From: Tragulus kanchil
Taxonomy: Eukaryota; Chordata; Mammalia; Artiodactyla; Tragulidae
NCBI GenBank assembly: GCA_022376925.1
Contig: JAIOJX010000025.1
Span: 182,961,801 to 183,025,800 of the forward strand
Length of the DNA stretch: 64,000 nucleotides
Direction: 5' to 3'
This document shows positions 1-12,275 of this stretch, one piece after another. The position numbers were made by a program, and so were the translations under genes. The first letter of the stretch is position 1; each line of letters starts with the position of its first letter. Below the pieces are notes generated by a model that was not told the DNA's origin, did not search any database, and saw nothing but the letters and a program-made list of their open reading frames with translations.

Positions 1-1703
1 GTCAGGAAACTAGCCCTCTTGGTTGGATGATAAAGCACTTAATTTCAGGTTGAAGGGTTCTAAGCAAGCAAGGCATTGGCCTGGTTTCTCTATTAGAGAA
101 TTCATTCTGGTGGCCAGTGAAGAGACTACACCTAAGAGGAGCAAGAGTGGAGTCTGAGAGGCTGCTGTTGTGGTCCAGGGAGAGGAATGGGGACAGAGGT
201 ATAAGGGACAAATTCAAGTAGTGAGAGGTAAAGCCATCATGTTGGTAATTGATGACCTCAGTGGGAGAAGTTCTTAATTTGTTTGCTATTTGTGCTGTTT
301 ATTATTATTATAAATTATGGGCACTGGAATAAGTGGCCAATAATTCTTTTCCTGATTGCACTTGTTTCAGCTGTTGGTCTCTAAAAAGAACACTATGACA
401 ATAGGGCTTTGATTAGCCTCACTCATTTTCATAATGACTGTGGTTATCATTCCCAGTGTCTTGAGCAGAGTCATTGTTTTAATTTGCATAAGTGGCCTTT
501 GGATATGCAAAGCCAATTAATTAAATGCTAGATATCAGTTGAACAGGAGAACAATTATCTCGATGTGGCCATGATGTTAAAAAGAACAATCGACTGGAGG
601 GTTTGCCAACATTTCCGTTGAGTTCATTCTGGCTCTTCCCATCCGTGGCCAATGAATTGGACCTGCAGCTTCAGCATCAGTCCTTCCAATGAATATTTAT
701 GGTTGATTTCCTTTAGAGTTGACTGGTTTGATATTCTTGCAGTCCAAGGGACTTTCAAGAATCTTCCCCAGCACTACAGTTCAAAAGCATCAATTCTTTA
801 TGGCCCAACTCTCACATCCATATGTGACTACTGGGAAAACCACACTTTGACTATATGGATCTTTGTTGGCAAAGTTCCCCAGATCTTAAATTTAGGAAAA
901 CTTGCTCCAGTGGATGGTGTTGGGCCTGACCAAGGTGCCATGACAGAAGAGAACACCCAAAGGGGAAACTCACCACAACAGAGAGTGGAGTCTGGTCCCA
1001 AGTCAGAGCAAAAACTTAATTTGATCCACCATGAGCCTGAATTCAGGAGATCCACAGGTAGAAGTCAGGAAACTAGCCCTCTTGGTTGGATGATAAAGCA
1101 CTTAATTTCAGGTTGAAGGGTTCTAAGCAAGCAAGGCATTGGCCTGGTTTCTCTATTAGAGAATTCATTCTGGTGGCCAGTGAAGAGACTACACCTAAGA
1201 GGAGCAAGAGTGGAGTCTGAGAGGCTGCTGTTGTGGTCCAGGGAGAGGAATGGGGACAGAGGTATAAGGGACAAATTCAAGTAGTGAGAGGTAAAGCCAT
1301 CATGTTGGTAATTGATGACCTCAGTGGGAGAAGTTCTTAATTTGTTTGCTATTTGTGCTGTTTATTATTATTATAAATTATGGGCACTGGAATAAGTGGC
1401 CAATAATTCTTTTCCTGATTGCACTTGTTTCAGCTGTTGGTCTCTAAAAAGAACACTATGACAATAGGGCTTTGATTAGCCTCACTCATTTTCATAATGA
1501 CTGTGGTTATCATTCCCAGTGTCTTGAGCAGAGTCATTGTTTTAATTTGCATAAGTGGCCTTTGGATATGCAAAGCCAATTAATTAAATGCTAGATATCA
1601 GTTGAACAGGAGAACAATTATCTCGATGTGGCCATGATGTTAAAAAGAACAAATGTCTGACTGGAGGGTTTGCCAACATTTCCGTTGAGTTCATTCTAGC
1701 TGC
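1..1703. repeat. Near-identical tandem block 1 (unit about 1063 bp)
   Basis: Positions 1-640 recur at 1064-1703 (offset 1063). The copies part at about 640/1703: copy a runs into 'ggctcttccc', copy b into 'agctgccaaa'. A small difference lies near 588/1651. Copy b therefore spans about 641-1703, and the first part of copy a should lie upstream of the window. Likely an unmerged assembly overlap. Confidence 0.9.
668..880 (-). mobile_element. BovB LINE 3' fragment, inverted
   Basis: The stretch from 'cagcatcagtccttccaatg' onward is the complement of the BovB 3' coding end. It contains the 'gcagtccaagggact' and 'gttcaaaagcatcaattctt' blocks also seen, on either strand, in other BovB pieces of this window. 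It has internal deletions and a broken frame, so it is a dead 5'-truncated copy. Confidence 0.75.
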
Positions 1704-3585
1704 CAAAGATTGATGAGAGAACACAAAGAGAAGAAGAAACAGGGGTGGCCTTGTCCAAATGGTACCTCTGCAGCTTAGAAGCATGGGGAGGGAGTGATGT
1801 CATTTGGTTTTTTACCAAAATGTTTAAAATTATAAAACGAACACAATTTTGTTGTAAAACAATGAACAACAGTAACCTAAAGTGACAAAATGGTGTATAT
1901 GGTAGAAATGAAAAAACATCCCCTACCCCTGCAATGTCCTACTTCCTGGACCTGGTTGGTAAGCACTGTTCACAGATTAGTGTGGATTTTTCCAGGTTAA
2001 ATTTCTCCTTAAAGAGATTCTATTCATTGTACAGAATTGAAGATAGCACCTGTTTCATCAAAGTAATCCTTGACCTATTGTGTGGTCTGATAAAGGCCAC
2101 TTGATGATTCCGTTCAGAACATACTGGTTGGCTGAACACTAGGGTTGTTGTTGGCAGGAGATGCTGTCCTGTTGGGACAGCAGGCATTGGGAATAAGAGA
2201 GACAGGACAGGAAGCTACAGAAAAAGGGTCAAGTGAAGGTTGAATACAAATAACCAATGCCAGGCAGGAAACTAGGACAAGCTCAGGATTGGAGGCTTGG
2301 ACATCTCCCTTCTCTGCCTTCACTTTATCACCCCAGTTCTAGTCACTCTGTGCCTGGCTGCTGAGTTTCAGCCCTAGGTCTCTATGTTATCCTCCCAAAG
2401 GTCACCAAGGGACTGTTCGGTCACCACACTGAATGACATTCCCTCAGGGTCACCTTCCTTAACCTTGCTCATGTGTGACATTGAGCAGGACTGTAAGTGG
2501 CCAATAATTCTTTTCCTGATTGCACTTGTTTCAGCTGTTGGTCTCTAAAAAGAACACTATGACAATAGGGCTTTGATTAGCCTCACTCATTTTCATAATG
2601 ACTGTGGTTATCATTCCCAGTGTCTTGAGCAGAGTCATTGTTTTAATTTGCATAAGTGGCCTTTGGATATGCAAAGCCAATTAATTAAATGCTAGATATC
2701 AGTTGAACAGGAGAACAATTATCTCGATGTGGCCATGATGTTAAAAAGAACAAATGTCTGACTGGAGGGTTTGCCAACATTTCCGTTGAGTTCATTCTAG
2801 CTGCCAAAGATTGATGAGAGAACACAAAGAGAAGAAGAAACAGGGGTGGCCTTGTCCAAATGGTACCTCTGCAGCTTAGAAGCATGGGGAGGGAGTGATG
2901 TCATTTGGTTTTTTACCAAAATGTTTAAAATTATAAAACGAACACAATTTTGTTGTAAAACAATGAACAACAGTAACCTAAAGTGACAAAATGGTGTATA
3001 TGGTAGAAATGAAAAAACATCCCCTACCCCTGCAATGTCCTACTTCCTGGACCTGGTTGGTAAGCACTGTTCACAGATTAGTGTGGATTTTTCCAGGTTA
3101 AATTTCTCCTTAAAGAGATTCTATTCATTGTACAGAATTGAAGATAGCACCTGTTTCATCAAAGTAATCCTTGACCTATTGTGTGGTCTGATAAAGGCCA
3201 CTTGATGATTCCGTTCAGAACATACTGGTTGGCTGAACACTAGGGTTGTTGTTGGCAGGAGATGCTGTCCTGTTGGGACAGCAGGCATTGGGAATAAGAG
3301 AGACAGGACAGGAAGCTACAGAAAAAGGGTCAAGTGAAGGTTGAATACAAATAACCAATGCCAGGCAGGAAACTAGGACAAGCTCAGGATTGGAGGCTTG
3401 GACATCTCCCTTCTCTGCCTTCACTTTATCACCCCAGTTCTAGTCACTCTGTGCCTGGCTGCTGAGTTTCAGCCCTAGGTCTCTATGTTATCCTCCCAAA
3501 GGTCACCAAGGGACTGTTCGGTCACCACACTGAATGACATTCCCTCAGGGTCACCTTCCTTAACCTTGCTCATGTGTGACATTGC
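1393..3585. repeat. Near-identical tandem block 2 (unit about 1.1 kb)
   Basis: 1393-2484 recurs at 2494-3585 (offset 1101), with a 9-bp joint that matches neither copy. I see no internal differences. Its first 310 bp also lie in block 1, so 330-640, 1393-1703 and 2494-2804 form a triple. Confidence 0.92.
1704..3510. other. Unassigned non-coding DNA
   Basis: No gene, recognisable mobile element or RNA gene is visible. Reading frames are short and interrupted on both strands. About half of the stretch is second-copy sequence of block 2. Confidence 0.6.
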
Positions 3586-3801
3586 CAACCTCCATGGCCT
3601 TCATGCATCTTCCCCTGTCCTTGGCTCTGGTGATGGTATACCCTAACAGTTCTTAACCGTCCCTGACCGTTCTAACCCTGATTTCCATCCTGACTGTTCC
3701 TCTCCCAGTCCTCAAACTGTGGACATTTCCTGCAACCCTTTCCTGGTTCTCTTTTCTCTGCTTTCCCTGTTTCTTGGGCATTTAATTCACATTGATGTCT
3801 T

Positions 3802-4536
3802 AAAAAGCCTCTTGATGAGGGTGAAAGAGGAGAGTAAAAATGTTGGCTTAAAACTCAATGTTAAAAAAACCAAGATCATGGCATTCGGTCCCATCATTTC
3901 ATGGCAAATCGATGGGAGAAAGATGGAAACAGTGTTAGATTTTATTTTCTTGGGCTCCAAATCACTGCAGATGGTGCCTGTAGCCATGAAATTGAAAGAC
4001 ACTTGTTCCTTGGGAGAAAAGGTATGACAAACCTAGACAGTGTATTAAAAAGCAGAGACATCACTTTGCTGACAAAAATCACTATAGTCAAAGCCGTTGT
4101 TTTTCCAGTAGTCATGTACAGATGTGAGACTTGGACCATAAAGAAGGTTGAGCACTGAAGAATTGATGCTTTCCAACTGTGGTGTTGGAGACGACTCTTG
4201 AGAGAGTCCCTTGGTCTTCAAGGAAATCAAACCAGGCAGTCCTAAAGGAGCAGTCACTGGAAGGCCTGATGCTACAGCCGAAGCTGCACTACTTTGACCA
4301 CCTGATTGGAAGAGCCAACTCATTGGAAAAGACCCTGATGCTGGGAAAGATTGAGGACAAGAGGAGAGGAGAGTGGCAGAGGATGAGATGGTTAGATAGT
4401 ATCACTGACTCAATGGATATGAGTTTGAGCAGACTCCAAGAGATAGTGAAGGGCAGGGAAGCCTGGCATGCAGCAGTCGCAAAGTGTGGGTCGCCAAGCA
4501 TATGGGGTTGCAAAGACATGATTTAGCAACTGAACA
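3802..4536 (+). mobile_element. BovB LINE, 5'-truncated 3' end (copy a)
   Basis: BovB is a non-LTR retrotransposon of the RTE clade, characteristic of ruminants. This piece covers the C-terminal end of its reverse-transcriptase ORF. Visible peptide landmarks are 'GLKLNVKKTKIMAFGP' and 'SWQIDG' in one frame, 'KSRDITLLTKITIVKAVVFP' in a second and 'NSLEKTLMLGK' in a third. A one-base deletion near 3959 and further shifts separate these frames, and a stop follows the 'TIKKVEH' segment. It is a dead fossil with no 5' end. Confidence 0.9.
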
Positions 4537-4897
4537 ACAAAATATCTTCAAAATGATCTCTGTGAGGGAGATGCTGAAATATATAGATAAAGCTAGAAAT
4601 AAAAGACTCTTTCCCCAATGGGACTGTTCGGTCACCACACTGAATGACATTCCCTCAGGGTCACCTTCCTTAACCTTGCTCATGTGTGACATTCCCCTTC
4701 ATGCATCTTCCCCTGTCCTTGGCTCTGGTGATGGTATACCCTAACAGTTCTTAACCGTCCCTGACCGTTCTAACCCTGATTTCCATCCTGACTGTTCCTC
4801 TCCCAGTCCTCAAACTGTGGACATTTCCTGCAACCCTTTCCTGGTTCTCTTTTCTCTGCTTTCCCTGTTTCTTGGGCATTTAATTCACATTGATGTC

Positions 4898-5634
4898 TTA
4901 AAAAGCCTCTTGATGAGGGTGAAAGAGGAGAGTAAAAATGTTGGCTTAAAACTCAATGTTAAAAAAACCAAGATCATGGCATTCGGTCCCATCATTTCAT
5001 GGCAAATCGATGGGAGAAAGATGGAAACAGTGTTAGATTTTATTTTCTTGGGCTCCAAATCACTGCAGATGGTGCCTGTAGCCATGAAATTGAAAGACAC
5101 TTGTTCCTTGGGAGAAAAGGTATGACAAACCTAGACAGTGTATTAAAAAGCAGAGACATCACTTTGCTGACAAAAATCACTATAGTCAAAGCCGTTGTTT
5201 TTCCAGTAGTCATGTACAGATGTGAGACTTGGACCATAAAGAAGGTTGAGCACTGAAGAATTGATGCTTTCCAACTGTGGTGTTGGAGACGACTCTTGAG
5301 AGAGTCCCTTGGTCTTCAAGGAAATCAAACCAGGCAGTCCTAAAGGAGCAGTCACTGGAAGGCCTGATGCTACAGCCGAAGCTGCACTACTTTGACCACC
5401 TGATTGGAAGAGCCAACTCATTGGAAAAGACCCTGATGCTGGGAAAGATTGAGGACAAGAGGAGAGGAGAGTGGCAGAGGATGAGATGGTTAGATAGTAT
5501 CACTGACTCAATGGATATGAGTTTGAGCAGACTCCAAGAGATAGTGAAGGGCAGGGAAGCCTGGCATGCAGCAGTCGCAAAGTGTGGGTCGCCAAGCATA
5601 TGGGGTTGCAAAGACATGATTTAGCAACTGAACA
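4898..5634 (+). mobile_element. BovB LINE, 3' end (copy b of the 3802 element)
   Basis: Same element, same truncation and same frameshifts as at 3802-4536, displaced by 1098 bp. Sharing every lesion means it is a copy of the surrounding block, not a second insertion. Confidence 0.9.
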
Positions 5635-5861
5635 ACAAAAATATCTTCAAAAATGATCTCTGTGAGGGAGATGCTGAAATATTATAGATAAAGCTAGAAA
5701 TAAAAGACTCTTTCCCCAAACTTCCTTGGGGTCTGATCTTCCATTTTCTGTTGCCCTCTCGACAGGTCCCATGTGTATCTCACACTCAGCACTTCTGAGA
5801 CTAAGCTTGTTCTCTTCTCCATCTAACAGACTCCTCAGCATGGCCTAGAGGGATCTTTATG

Positions 5862-6303
5862 ATCTATCCTCTCCCACCTGTCTATCTCATCTCTTGCTGT
5901 CCTTGCACAAGTACCCCGTTTTCCAGTCAATCCTAAATAACCACAGATGCATGACCATGTCGTGCAGTCTTGTGCCTGTACGCTCTTAACTATGTTCCCT
6001 CCACCTGAATAACCCTTCTTCCCTCTCCTGGGTTTCTTTGCCACAGACAACGCTTCTTCAATTCTCAGAACTTCTCTTGAGCATCACCTTCTTGAAGAAG
6101 CTTTCCTTAAGTTCATGGATCCACTACCCCTTTGCGGTCTACTGCATCAGCCTTGGAAACTCTTGTCATAAAACTTATCACATTACATTCTGATTGGTTG
6201 TTTCTTCACTTGTATTCTTGACAAACTATGAGCCCTTTGAAGGGAAGGACTATGTCTTTGATCTCTCCAGCCCCAGGGCCTAGTGAAGTACTTTCACATA
6301 CAT
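5862..6303 (+). mobile_element. L2 LINE 3' remnant, interrupted by a SINE
   Basis: Diverged L2-like layout: a pyrimidine-rich coding tail, then 'gagccctttgaagggaagga' and 'ccccagggcctagtgaagta'. It resumes after the SINE at about 6521-6550 with 'taagtacttaataaatcctg', the usual L2 end. Ancient mammalian repeat, non-functional. Confidence 0.6.
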
Positions 6304-6306
6304 TAA

Positions 6307-6515
6307 AGTGAAAATGTTAGTTGCTCAGTTGTGTCTGACTCTTTGCGACTGCATGAACTGTAACCCACCAGGCTTCTCTGTCTATGAAATTCTCCAAATA
6401 AGAATACTAGAGTAGGTTGCCATTCCCTTCTCGAGGGGATCGTCCCAACCCTGGAATTGAACCTGGGTCTTCTGCATTGCAAGTGAATTCTTCACCATTT
6501 GAGCCACCAAAGAAG
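6307..6515 (-). mobile_element. Bov-tA-type SINE inserted into L2
   Basis: Complement of the Bov-tA layout: 'gttgctcagttgtgtctgac' at one end, the 'gaggggatcgtcccaaccct' block in the middle and 'gagccacca' at the tRNA-like head. It is flanked by 'atacattaa' (6298-6306) and 'atgcattaa' (6516-6524), a 9-bp target duplication with one mismatch. Confidence 0.88.
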
Positions 6516-6550
6516 ATGCATTAAGTACTTAATAAATCCTGGATGAGAAT

Positions 6551-7120
6551 GAGAACCAGCTTCTCTCTCCAGGGTGATCGAAAAGTCATCTGATATTTAG
6601 ATCTCTCACACTGACATCTCCCCCAACTCTAGAATCATATCCTTCCTTTGCAACTTTTCTGCTTGAATTTTCAGCAAGTTGATCAAAAATAACAGGTTCA
6701 AAGAAAAGTCTTTGATTCCTTGGCCCCTTGTTCCCCATCTAAGAAGGGAAACAACTATTTACCTGGCCACTCAGAGCAAAAACTTTGGAAGCATCCTAAT
6801 TTCTCTCTTTTTTTTCCCCATGCTACATTAAATTCAAAAAAAGTCCTGGAAGCCTTATCTGATCATATATTGGGAATCTGGTTGGTTTTTGTCTTCTCTA
6901 AAACTATCATATTAGGTCAAGCTATCACTGTCTCTTGCCATGTGTTATGGTACCTTCTTGCTGGTCTTGTATGTCTAGGTTTGTTCTTCTATGAATGATT
7001 CTTCTGGGCAATGACCAGAAATCTCTAGCCGGGCTTATGGACCTTTCTGGATTTGGTCTTTGGCTGTCCTTTTAGCCTCCAAATCTCTCTATTCTGATTA
7101 TTTTCAGAAAAAGGACTCTG
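6551..7120. other. Unassigned non-coding DNA
   Basis: No supported feature. Pyrimidine-rich stretches and short frames only. Confidence 0.55.
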
Positions 7121-7124
7121 AACA

Positions 7125-7368
7125 CCTATCTAAAAAGTACTTCCTTGATCCTTGCAACTCCTATTCTCACTCTGACTTTCTTCTCTTTATCCCACACTAT
7201 TTTGTATTTATTTATACATCAGTTTTGATTAGCTCTTATCCCTAGTCTAGAAGGTTCCTGAGGGTAAGGTCTTTGTCCACCAAAGTCTTTGCTGCAACCC
7301 AACATTTAAACAGTTCCTGACTTTATAGTAAGAGCTTAAAAAATATTTGATGGATGAATGACTTTTTC
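7125..7368 (+). mobile_element. L2 LINE 3'-terminal remnant
   Basis: Ends in 'aaaaatatttgatggatgaa', the usual L2 terminus, preceded by 'ctagaaggttcctgagggta' and 'ggtctttgtccacc'. Diverged and non-coding. Confidence 0.55.
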
Positions 7369-7654
7369 TAGTTTGAAGGCTGTGAATCATCTTTGCCTCT
7401 TCACTTGCCTTCCTTCCTGTGTCAAGTCATCAAGTCCTTTAGACTCTTTCTGGTGTTAATTCAATTAAGGTATTTATTGATGCAAATTGATTGTTGCAGT
7501 GCCTCTACCACTGAGCAATTTACTTCCCACAATTGCCATATCAACAGAAATAACTGATGGAATAAGAACTTTGTAAACTCTAAAGCACCACACACACGCC
7601 ATTTGCCTTCCAGCCCCCACCCTCTGAGATGACAGTAATTAACATTACTTCCAC

Positions 7655-8060
7655 TTGAGCCTCTAACTTATCTTCCTGCTTTCAAACTCTCCCCAGATAA
7701 TATATTCCATACTCTGCTGCTGACTTAATTTTCTTAAAGCATTGCTTTAATTATGTTCCTCTCCTACTCAAAAACATTGACTGTCTTCCAATTTCTGACC
7801 AAATAGTATACAAAATCCTTGGCTTGTAACCAAGATTTTCCCCAGCCTGGCTCCAGAAGGCCTTTCCAGGGTCTCTCTCTGTTACCCACTGAAACATGTG
7901 ATGCTCAAGTCCACCTAGACCGCTCTGTCCTCCCTGAGGACAGCTGCCTTTGCTGCTTTCCTCCCCACTTCACCCATGGCCTCCCTCTGGCAGGAATACT
8001 TCCTACACCCCCTTCCCCTGAAAAATTCACACCCTGCAGGATGTGAATGCACCTCACAAT
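7655..8060 (+). mobile_element. L2 LINE remnant
   Basis: Contains the L2-like series 'aaaacattgactgtcttcca', 'ccagcctggctccagaaggc' and a proline-rich stretch near 7950-8040. No open frame of note. Confidence 0.5.
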
Positions 8061-9550
8061 GTTGTTCTTGCAGTGTTTTTCCACTTCCAGGTGAAGGTTA
8101 GTCCTTCCTATTGAGGCAGTACTCGTCTCCAATCCAGCGTTTCCTTAAAGGCAGAGGAAGGAAAAGCATACAAGGAATGATTTTAGTAACTCTTCCTTCT
8201 CTCTTCATTCTGATTGGGGAGGCAGAGAAAGCTGGACCTCCGTTTGTCTAAGCTTCTCTGTTTCCTCCCCACTTCCAAATGGGCCCTGGGACTCTCTCTG
8301 TGGATCTGCCTTTCAACAATCAGCATGCATTCATGGCTCCCTCTTCTCTATGATAGACTTCAAAGACTGGTGTTCATCTTGCTGGATGGAGTGACCTGCC
8401 ATTCGGAGGGAGAGGGGCCTACATTTGCTACAGGATAAGGTTCATTCTCCAGTCTAGTCTTCCTGGATTGTAAATTGAATAGCCTCTGTGCATTGGACTC
8501 TATTTCTTAATAGGTTCTGAACTCTGAAGAGCAGGAGAAATTAATTATCACTCTCCCTTAAACTCCAGCATCACCCAGACAACCATTTTTCTATGCACTC
8601 CTCTATAGTACAGAATTTATAATGTCTTATTTGGATTTGTAACCTAAGATCAGAAGCATTTAGAATAGAGAGGCAATATCTTATACTGTTATTCTTCTTG
8701 AATTCCTTTAGAGTTCAGGTTCATGGGCCAGGATTTATTGGCAAGGAGGTCATTAAGGGCAAGCAAAGCTGACACTAAGAAACGAAATTAAACATAAAAT
8801 ACGTGTGATGAGAAGTGAGATATTTCCTGTACAAATTATGGCTGAAATTCAAAGCTAATTAAACTGTGTGACCAAGTCCCTGTGTTATAAAGAGCAACAC
8901 TAGACACACGTCTACAGAATTTACCGAGAGGTGAAGAAACCGATTCTTCGACTGTCTGCTCCAGACACCCCATCAACCACCTTCAACTGCATCAGAAAAC
9001 ACTGGGCTATGCCTTAGGTGGGATTCTTGGGTCTAAGAGCAGCCCAACATTTTCCTGATCTTCTCTCTGGGATGAGAAAGAGGGCTGTCCCTTCAAGTTG
9101 AGTTAGAATGATCCTTAAGGAAACCTAGAAATGAGGGCGGTCCAGGAGGGGACATTGGAATCGCCCAATCATGAGACTGGGGCCTTCCCCTTGCCTGGGT
9201 GGTCTTGAGGGTGGGAGGCTGACTGGAGCTGTCTGGGACAGGAGCCGAGGGCGGAAGGCAGGGATGACTGGCCTGGACATCAGGAATGTTCTAGAGAAGC
9301 ATGTCTCACTGATCACAAAGAAGACATCCAGATGTCCAGGTATGGATTATTTTATTAATCTTCAGTACATCCCTAGGGAGTGGTATTTTTATTTCCATTT
9401 TTTTCAAGTCTGAAGGACTGGGTTAGTGGTCAAGGATAAAAATGACATAGGCACAGTCTCAGGTGCAAGTAGGGAAGAGCGGGGAGGAGTCAGTAATGGA
9501 GCAAGTCTGTGTCGTGTCCCCAGGGAGCTGAACTCAGTTTTTTCACCTTA
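8061..9550. other. Unassigned single-copy DNA
   Basis: I see no element or gene that I can support. The region is not doubled, so it is a useful reference for real copy number. Confidence 0.5.
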
Positions 9551-9554
9551 ATTT

Positions 9555-9729
9555 CTCAGTCATGTTACTGAGAAATACACTCTTTGTGACCTCATGGAGT
9601 GTATCCCTGCAGCCCCCTCTGTCCATGGGATTTCCCAGGAAAGAATACTGGAGTGGGTTGCTATTTCCCTTTCCAGGGGATCTTCATGACCCAGGTGGAT
9701 CCTTTATGCTCTGAGTCACCAGGGAATCT
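9555..9729 (-). mobile_element. Bov-tA-type SINE, diverged
   Basis: Has 'ctttgtgacctcatggag', 'gaatactggagtgggttgct', 'ccaggggatcttcatgaccc' and 'gagtcaccagggaa'. It lacks the usual block between 'acccaggtgga' and the head, indicating an internal deletion. Confidence 0.85.
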
Positions 9730-10059
9730 TAAATACAATGTAACAGAAAAACACAGAAAGAGTCTCTAATGGATAGCAAAATGCCCACCCTTCAAAGACA
9801 AGAATGACCAGGGAAAGGGATCAGAGCAGAACTTCATCTAGAGATCAGTCAGATTAGTTGGTACAAACATGGTACTCCTTTAATGTGAAAACTATAAGCT
9901 GTCAATCCTAAAGCTGAAACTTAGAGCTCAAGTTACATTGAGCCACTTACAAATTAACATCAGCTCTGTTTTTTAAGATTTCTGCCAGTATCCACTCCTA
10001 ATGCAAGGAAATAGGGAACAATGGAGTTGGAATTGGAAAACTTGGATGACAGTTCCTGC

Positions 10060-10265
10060 TTTGTTCCTACCGGCTCATGCACCTTAAGAATTTACTTCAT
10101 CTTTTCCAGTCCCAGATGACTCATCTCTGTATTGGGGATGAAAAGAAGCATCTATCTCATAGGATTGTAGATTAGGTGAGCTAATCAGTGCAAAGTCCTA
10201 ACAGAGTGCTGGTCACCTAGCACAAGGAATAACGCTAGGTAATAGTAACATGACTGGAGGGGGGT
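10060..10265 (+). mobile_element. MIR-like SINE remnant (copy a)
   Basis: Recalls the MIR series 'cagttcctgctttgttcc', 'aagaatttacttcatctttt', 'gactcatctctgtattgggg' and 'gctggtcacctagcacaagg'. Old and diverged. It lies inside block 4. Confidence 0.5.
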
Positions 10266-10311
10266 TACTATAGTAGTGTCTGGGTCACAGGGCTGTCATA
10301 AGGAGTAAAGG

Positions 10312-10334
10312 ATGTGTGTGTGTGTGTGTGTGTG
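10312..10334. repeat. (TG)n microsatellite (copy a)
   Basis: A run of about eleven TG units. The second copy at about 11406-11427 has the same length. Confidence 0.9.
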
Positions 10335-10814
10335 CATGTGTTTAATACCTATCATGGTGTTCGGACCATGGGAAGACAATAAATAATGGTTGAATATGCT
10401 AATGTATTGAAAAATCTACAAGGTGTAGATTGTTATAAAAATGCTTCCACTTTTTATTATTTATCTTCTCAATAAAAATAGATCGAGTAATTAAAAGCCT
10501 TTGTGTGACCAAAATAGGAAAGATGTTCCAAACGTTCCCAACCATTCAGGAAGGATATTTAGAATATTCTGCAATTGGTAGGGCATGTGTGTAGATTAAT
10601 CAGAATGGATGCCAGCAATAGCTACAGAGAGCAGGGTTCCAAGACCTCCCACCCTGCCCAGCTTTATGCCCTTAGCTAGAGATTGTGGGAAAGCCATGGA
10701 GGAGCCCTAGAGAGGGACCAGACCAAAAAAAGAGGGGAGCCCAGGGTGGAGAGGTTTACATACCATAGCAGCCATTTTCTAACTAGTACAAGCCAATTTC
10801 TCTGTGAACCTAAA

Positions 10815-10910
10815 GGGTATTGTGCTTAGTGAAGTAAGTTGGATAGAGAAATACAAATACTGTACATTATGACTTATATGTGGAATCCAAAATATAAGAC
10901 AGACAGAAAC
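10815..10910 (+). mobile_element. L1 3' end, cut by the block 4 joint (copy a)
   Basis: Starts as the L1 3' end at 11908 but stops after 'gacagacagaaac', where the block is joined to its second copy. The cut is at the joint, not at a natural L1 terminus. Confidence 0.8.
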
Positions 10911-11152
10911 TATAAGCTGTAAAAAATCCTAAAGTTTTGAAACAGATTAGTTGGTACAAACATGGTACTCCTTTAATGTGAAAACTATAAGCTGTCAATC
11001 CTAAAGCTGAAACTTAGAGCTCAAGTTACATTGAGCCACTTACAAATTAACATCAGCTCTGTTTTTTAAGATTTCTGCCAGTATCCACTCCTAATGCAAG
11101 GAAATAGGGAACAATGGAGTTGGAATTGGAAAACTTGGATGACAGTTCCTGC

Positions 11153-11358
11153 TTTGTTCCTACCGGCTCATGCACCTTAAGAATTTACTTCATCTTTTCC
11201 AGTCCCAGATGACTCATCTCTGTATTGGGGATGAAAAGAAGCATCTATCTCATAGGATTGTAGATTAGGTGAGCTAATCAGTGCAAAGTCCTAACAGAGT
11301 GCTGGTCACCTAGCACAAGGAATAACGCTAGGTAATAGTAACATGACTGGAGGGGGGT
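11153..11358 (+). mobile_element. MIR-like SINE remnant (copy b)
   Basis: Second block 4 copy of the remnant at 10060. Confidence 0.5.
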
Positions 11359-11405
11359 TACTATAGTAGTGTCTGGGTCACAGGGCTGTCATAAGGAGTA
11401 AAGGA

Positions 11406-11427
11406 TGTGTGTGTGTGTGTGTGTGTG
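11406..11427. repeat. (TG)n microsatellite (copy b)
   Basis: Second block 4 copy of the TG run at 10312. Confidence 0.9.
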
Positions 11428-11907
11428 CATGTGTTTAATACCTATCATGGTGTTCGGACCATGGGAAGACAATAAATAATGGTTGAATATGCTAATGTAT
11501 TGAAAAATCTACAAGGTGTAGATTGTTATAAAAATGCTTCCACTTTTTATTATTTATCTTCTCAATAAAAATAGATCGAGTAATTAAAAGCCTTTGTGTG
11601 ACCAAAATAGGAAAGATGTTCCAAACGTTCCCAACCATTCAGGAAGGATATTTAGAATATTCTGCAATTGGTAGGGCATGTGTGTAGATTAATCAGAATG
11701 GATGCCAGCAATAGCTACAGAGAGCAGGGTTCCAAGACCTCCCACCCTGCCCAGCTTTATGCCCTTAGCTAGAGATTGTGGGAAAGCCATGGAGGAGCCC
11801 TAGAGAGGGACCAGACCAAAAAAAGAGGGGAGCCCAGGGTGGAGAGGTTTACATACCATAGCAGCCATTTTCTAACTAGTACAAGCCAATTTCTCTGTGA
11901 ACCTAAA

Positions 11908-12262
11908 GGGTATTGTGCTTAGTGAAGTAAGTTGGATAGAGAAATACAAATACTGTACATTATGACTTATATGTGGAATCCAAAATATAAGACAGACAGA
12001 AACAGAGTCACAGGTATTGAGAACAAACTCCTGGAAACCGGTGAGAGGGAAGTGGGCAAGATCGGAGTAGGGGATTAAGAGGCATAAACTATTGTGCGTA
12101 AAATAGATGAGCCTCAAGGATACATTGTACAACATAGGGAAATAGAGCTACTGTTTCATATTAACTTTAAAGGGAGCATAATCTATTAAAATATTGAATC
12201 ACTATGCTGTATATCTGAAAATAATATAACATTGTTAACCAACTATATTTCATTAAAATTCA
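11908..12262 (+). mobile_element. L1 3' end (full fragment)
   Basis: Artiodactyl L1 3' UTR signature in order: 'cttagtgaagtaagttggat', 'cttatatgtggaatccaaaa', 'ggggattaagaggcataaac', 'attgtacaacatagggaaat', then 'accaactatatttcattaaa'. 5'-truncated and non-coding. Confidence 0.82.
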
Positions 12263-12275
12263 CGGATTTAATGTC

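Larger units (their letters stand above)
3511..5719. repeat. Near-identical tandem block 3 carrying a BovB fragment
   Basis: 3511-4619 recurs at 4621-5719 (offset 1110, then 1098 after an indel of about 12 bp near 3585/4694). One-base homopolymer differences occur near the 3' end of copy a, for example 'caaaatatcttcaaaatg' against the 5637 region. Differences sit at the block edges. Confidence 0.92.
9850..12003. repeat. Near-identical tandem block 4 (offset 1093)
   Basis: 9850-10910 recurs at 10943-12003. The 32-bp joint 10911-10942 is a garbled echo of the block's own start: 'tataagctgt' and 'cctaaag' also occur near 9893-9913. The copies look identical across the body. Confidence 0.92.

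Noticed and set aside
3719..4526. Reverse-transcriptase-like frames as a possible active gene
   Set aside because: They are pieces of a 5'-truncated BovB with frameshifts and a stop. The catalytic part of the enzyme is absent.
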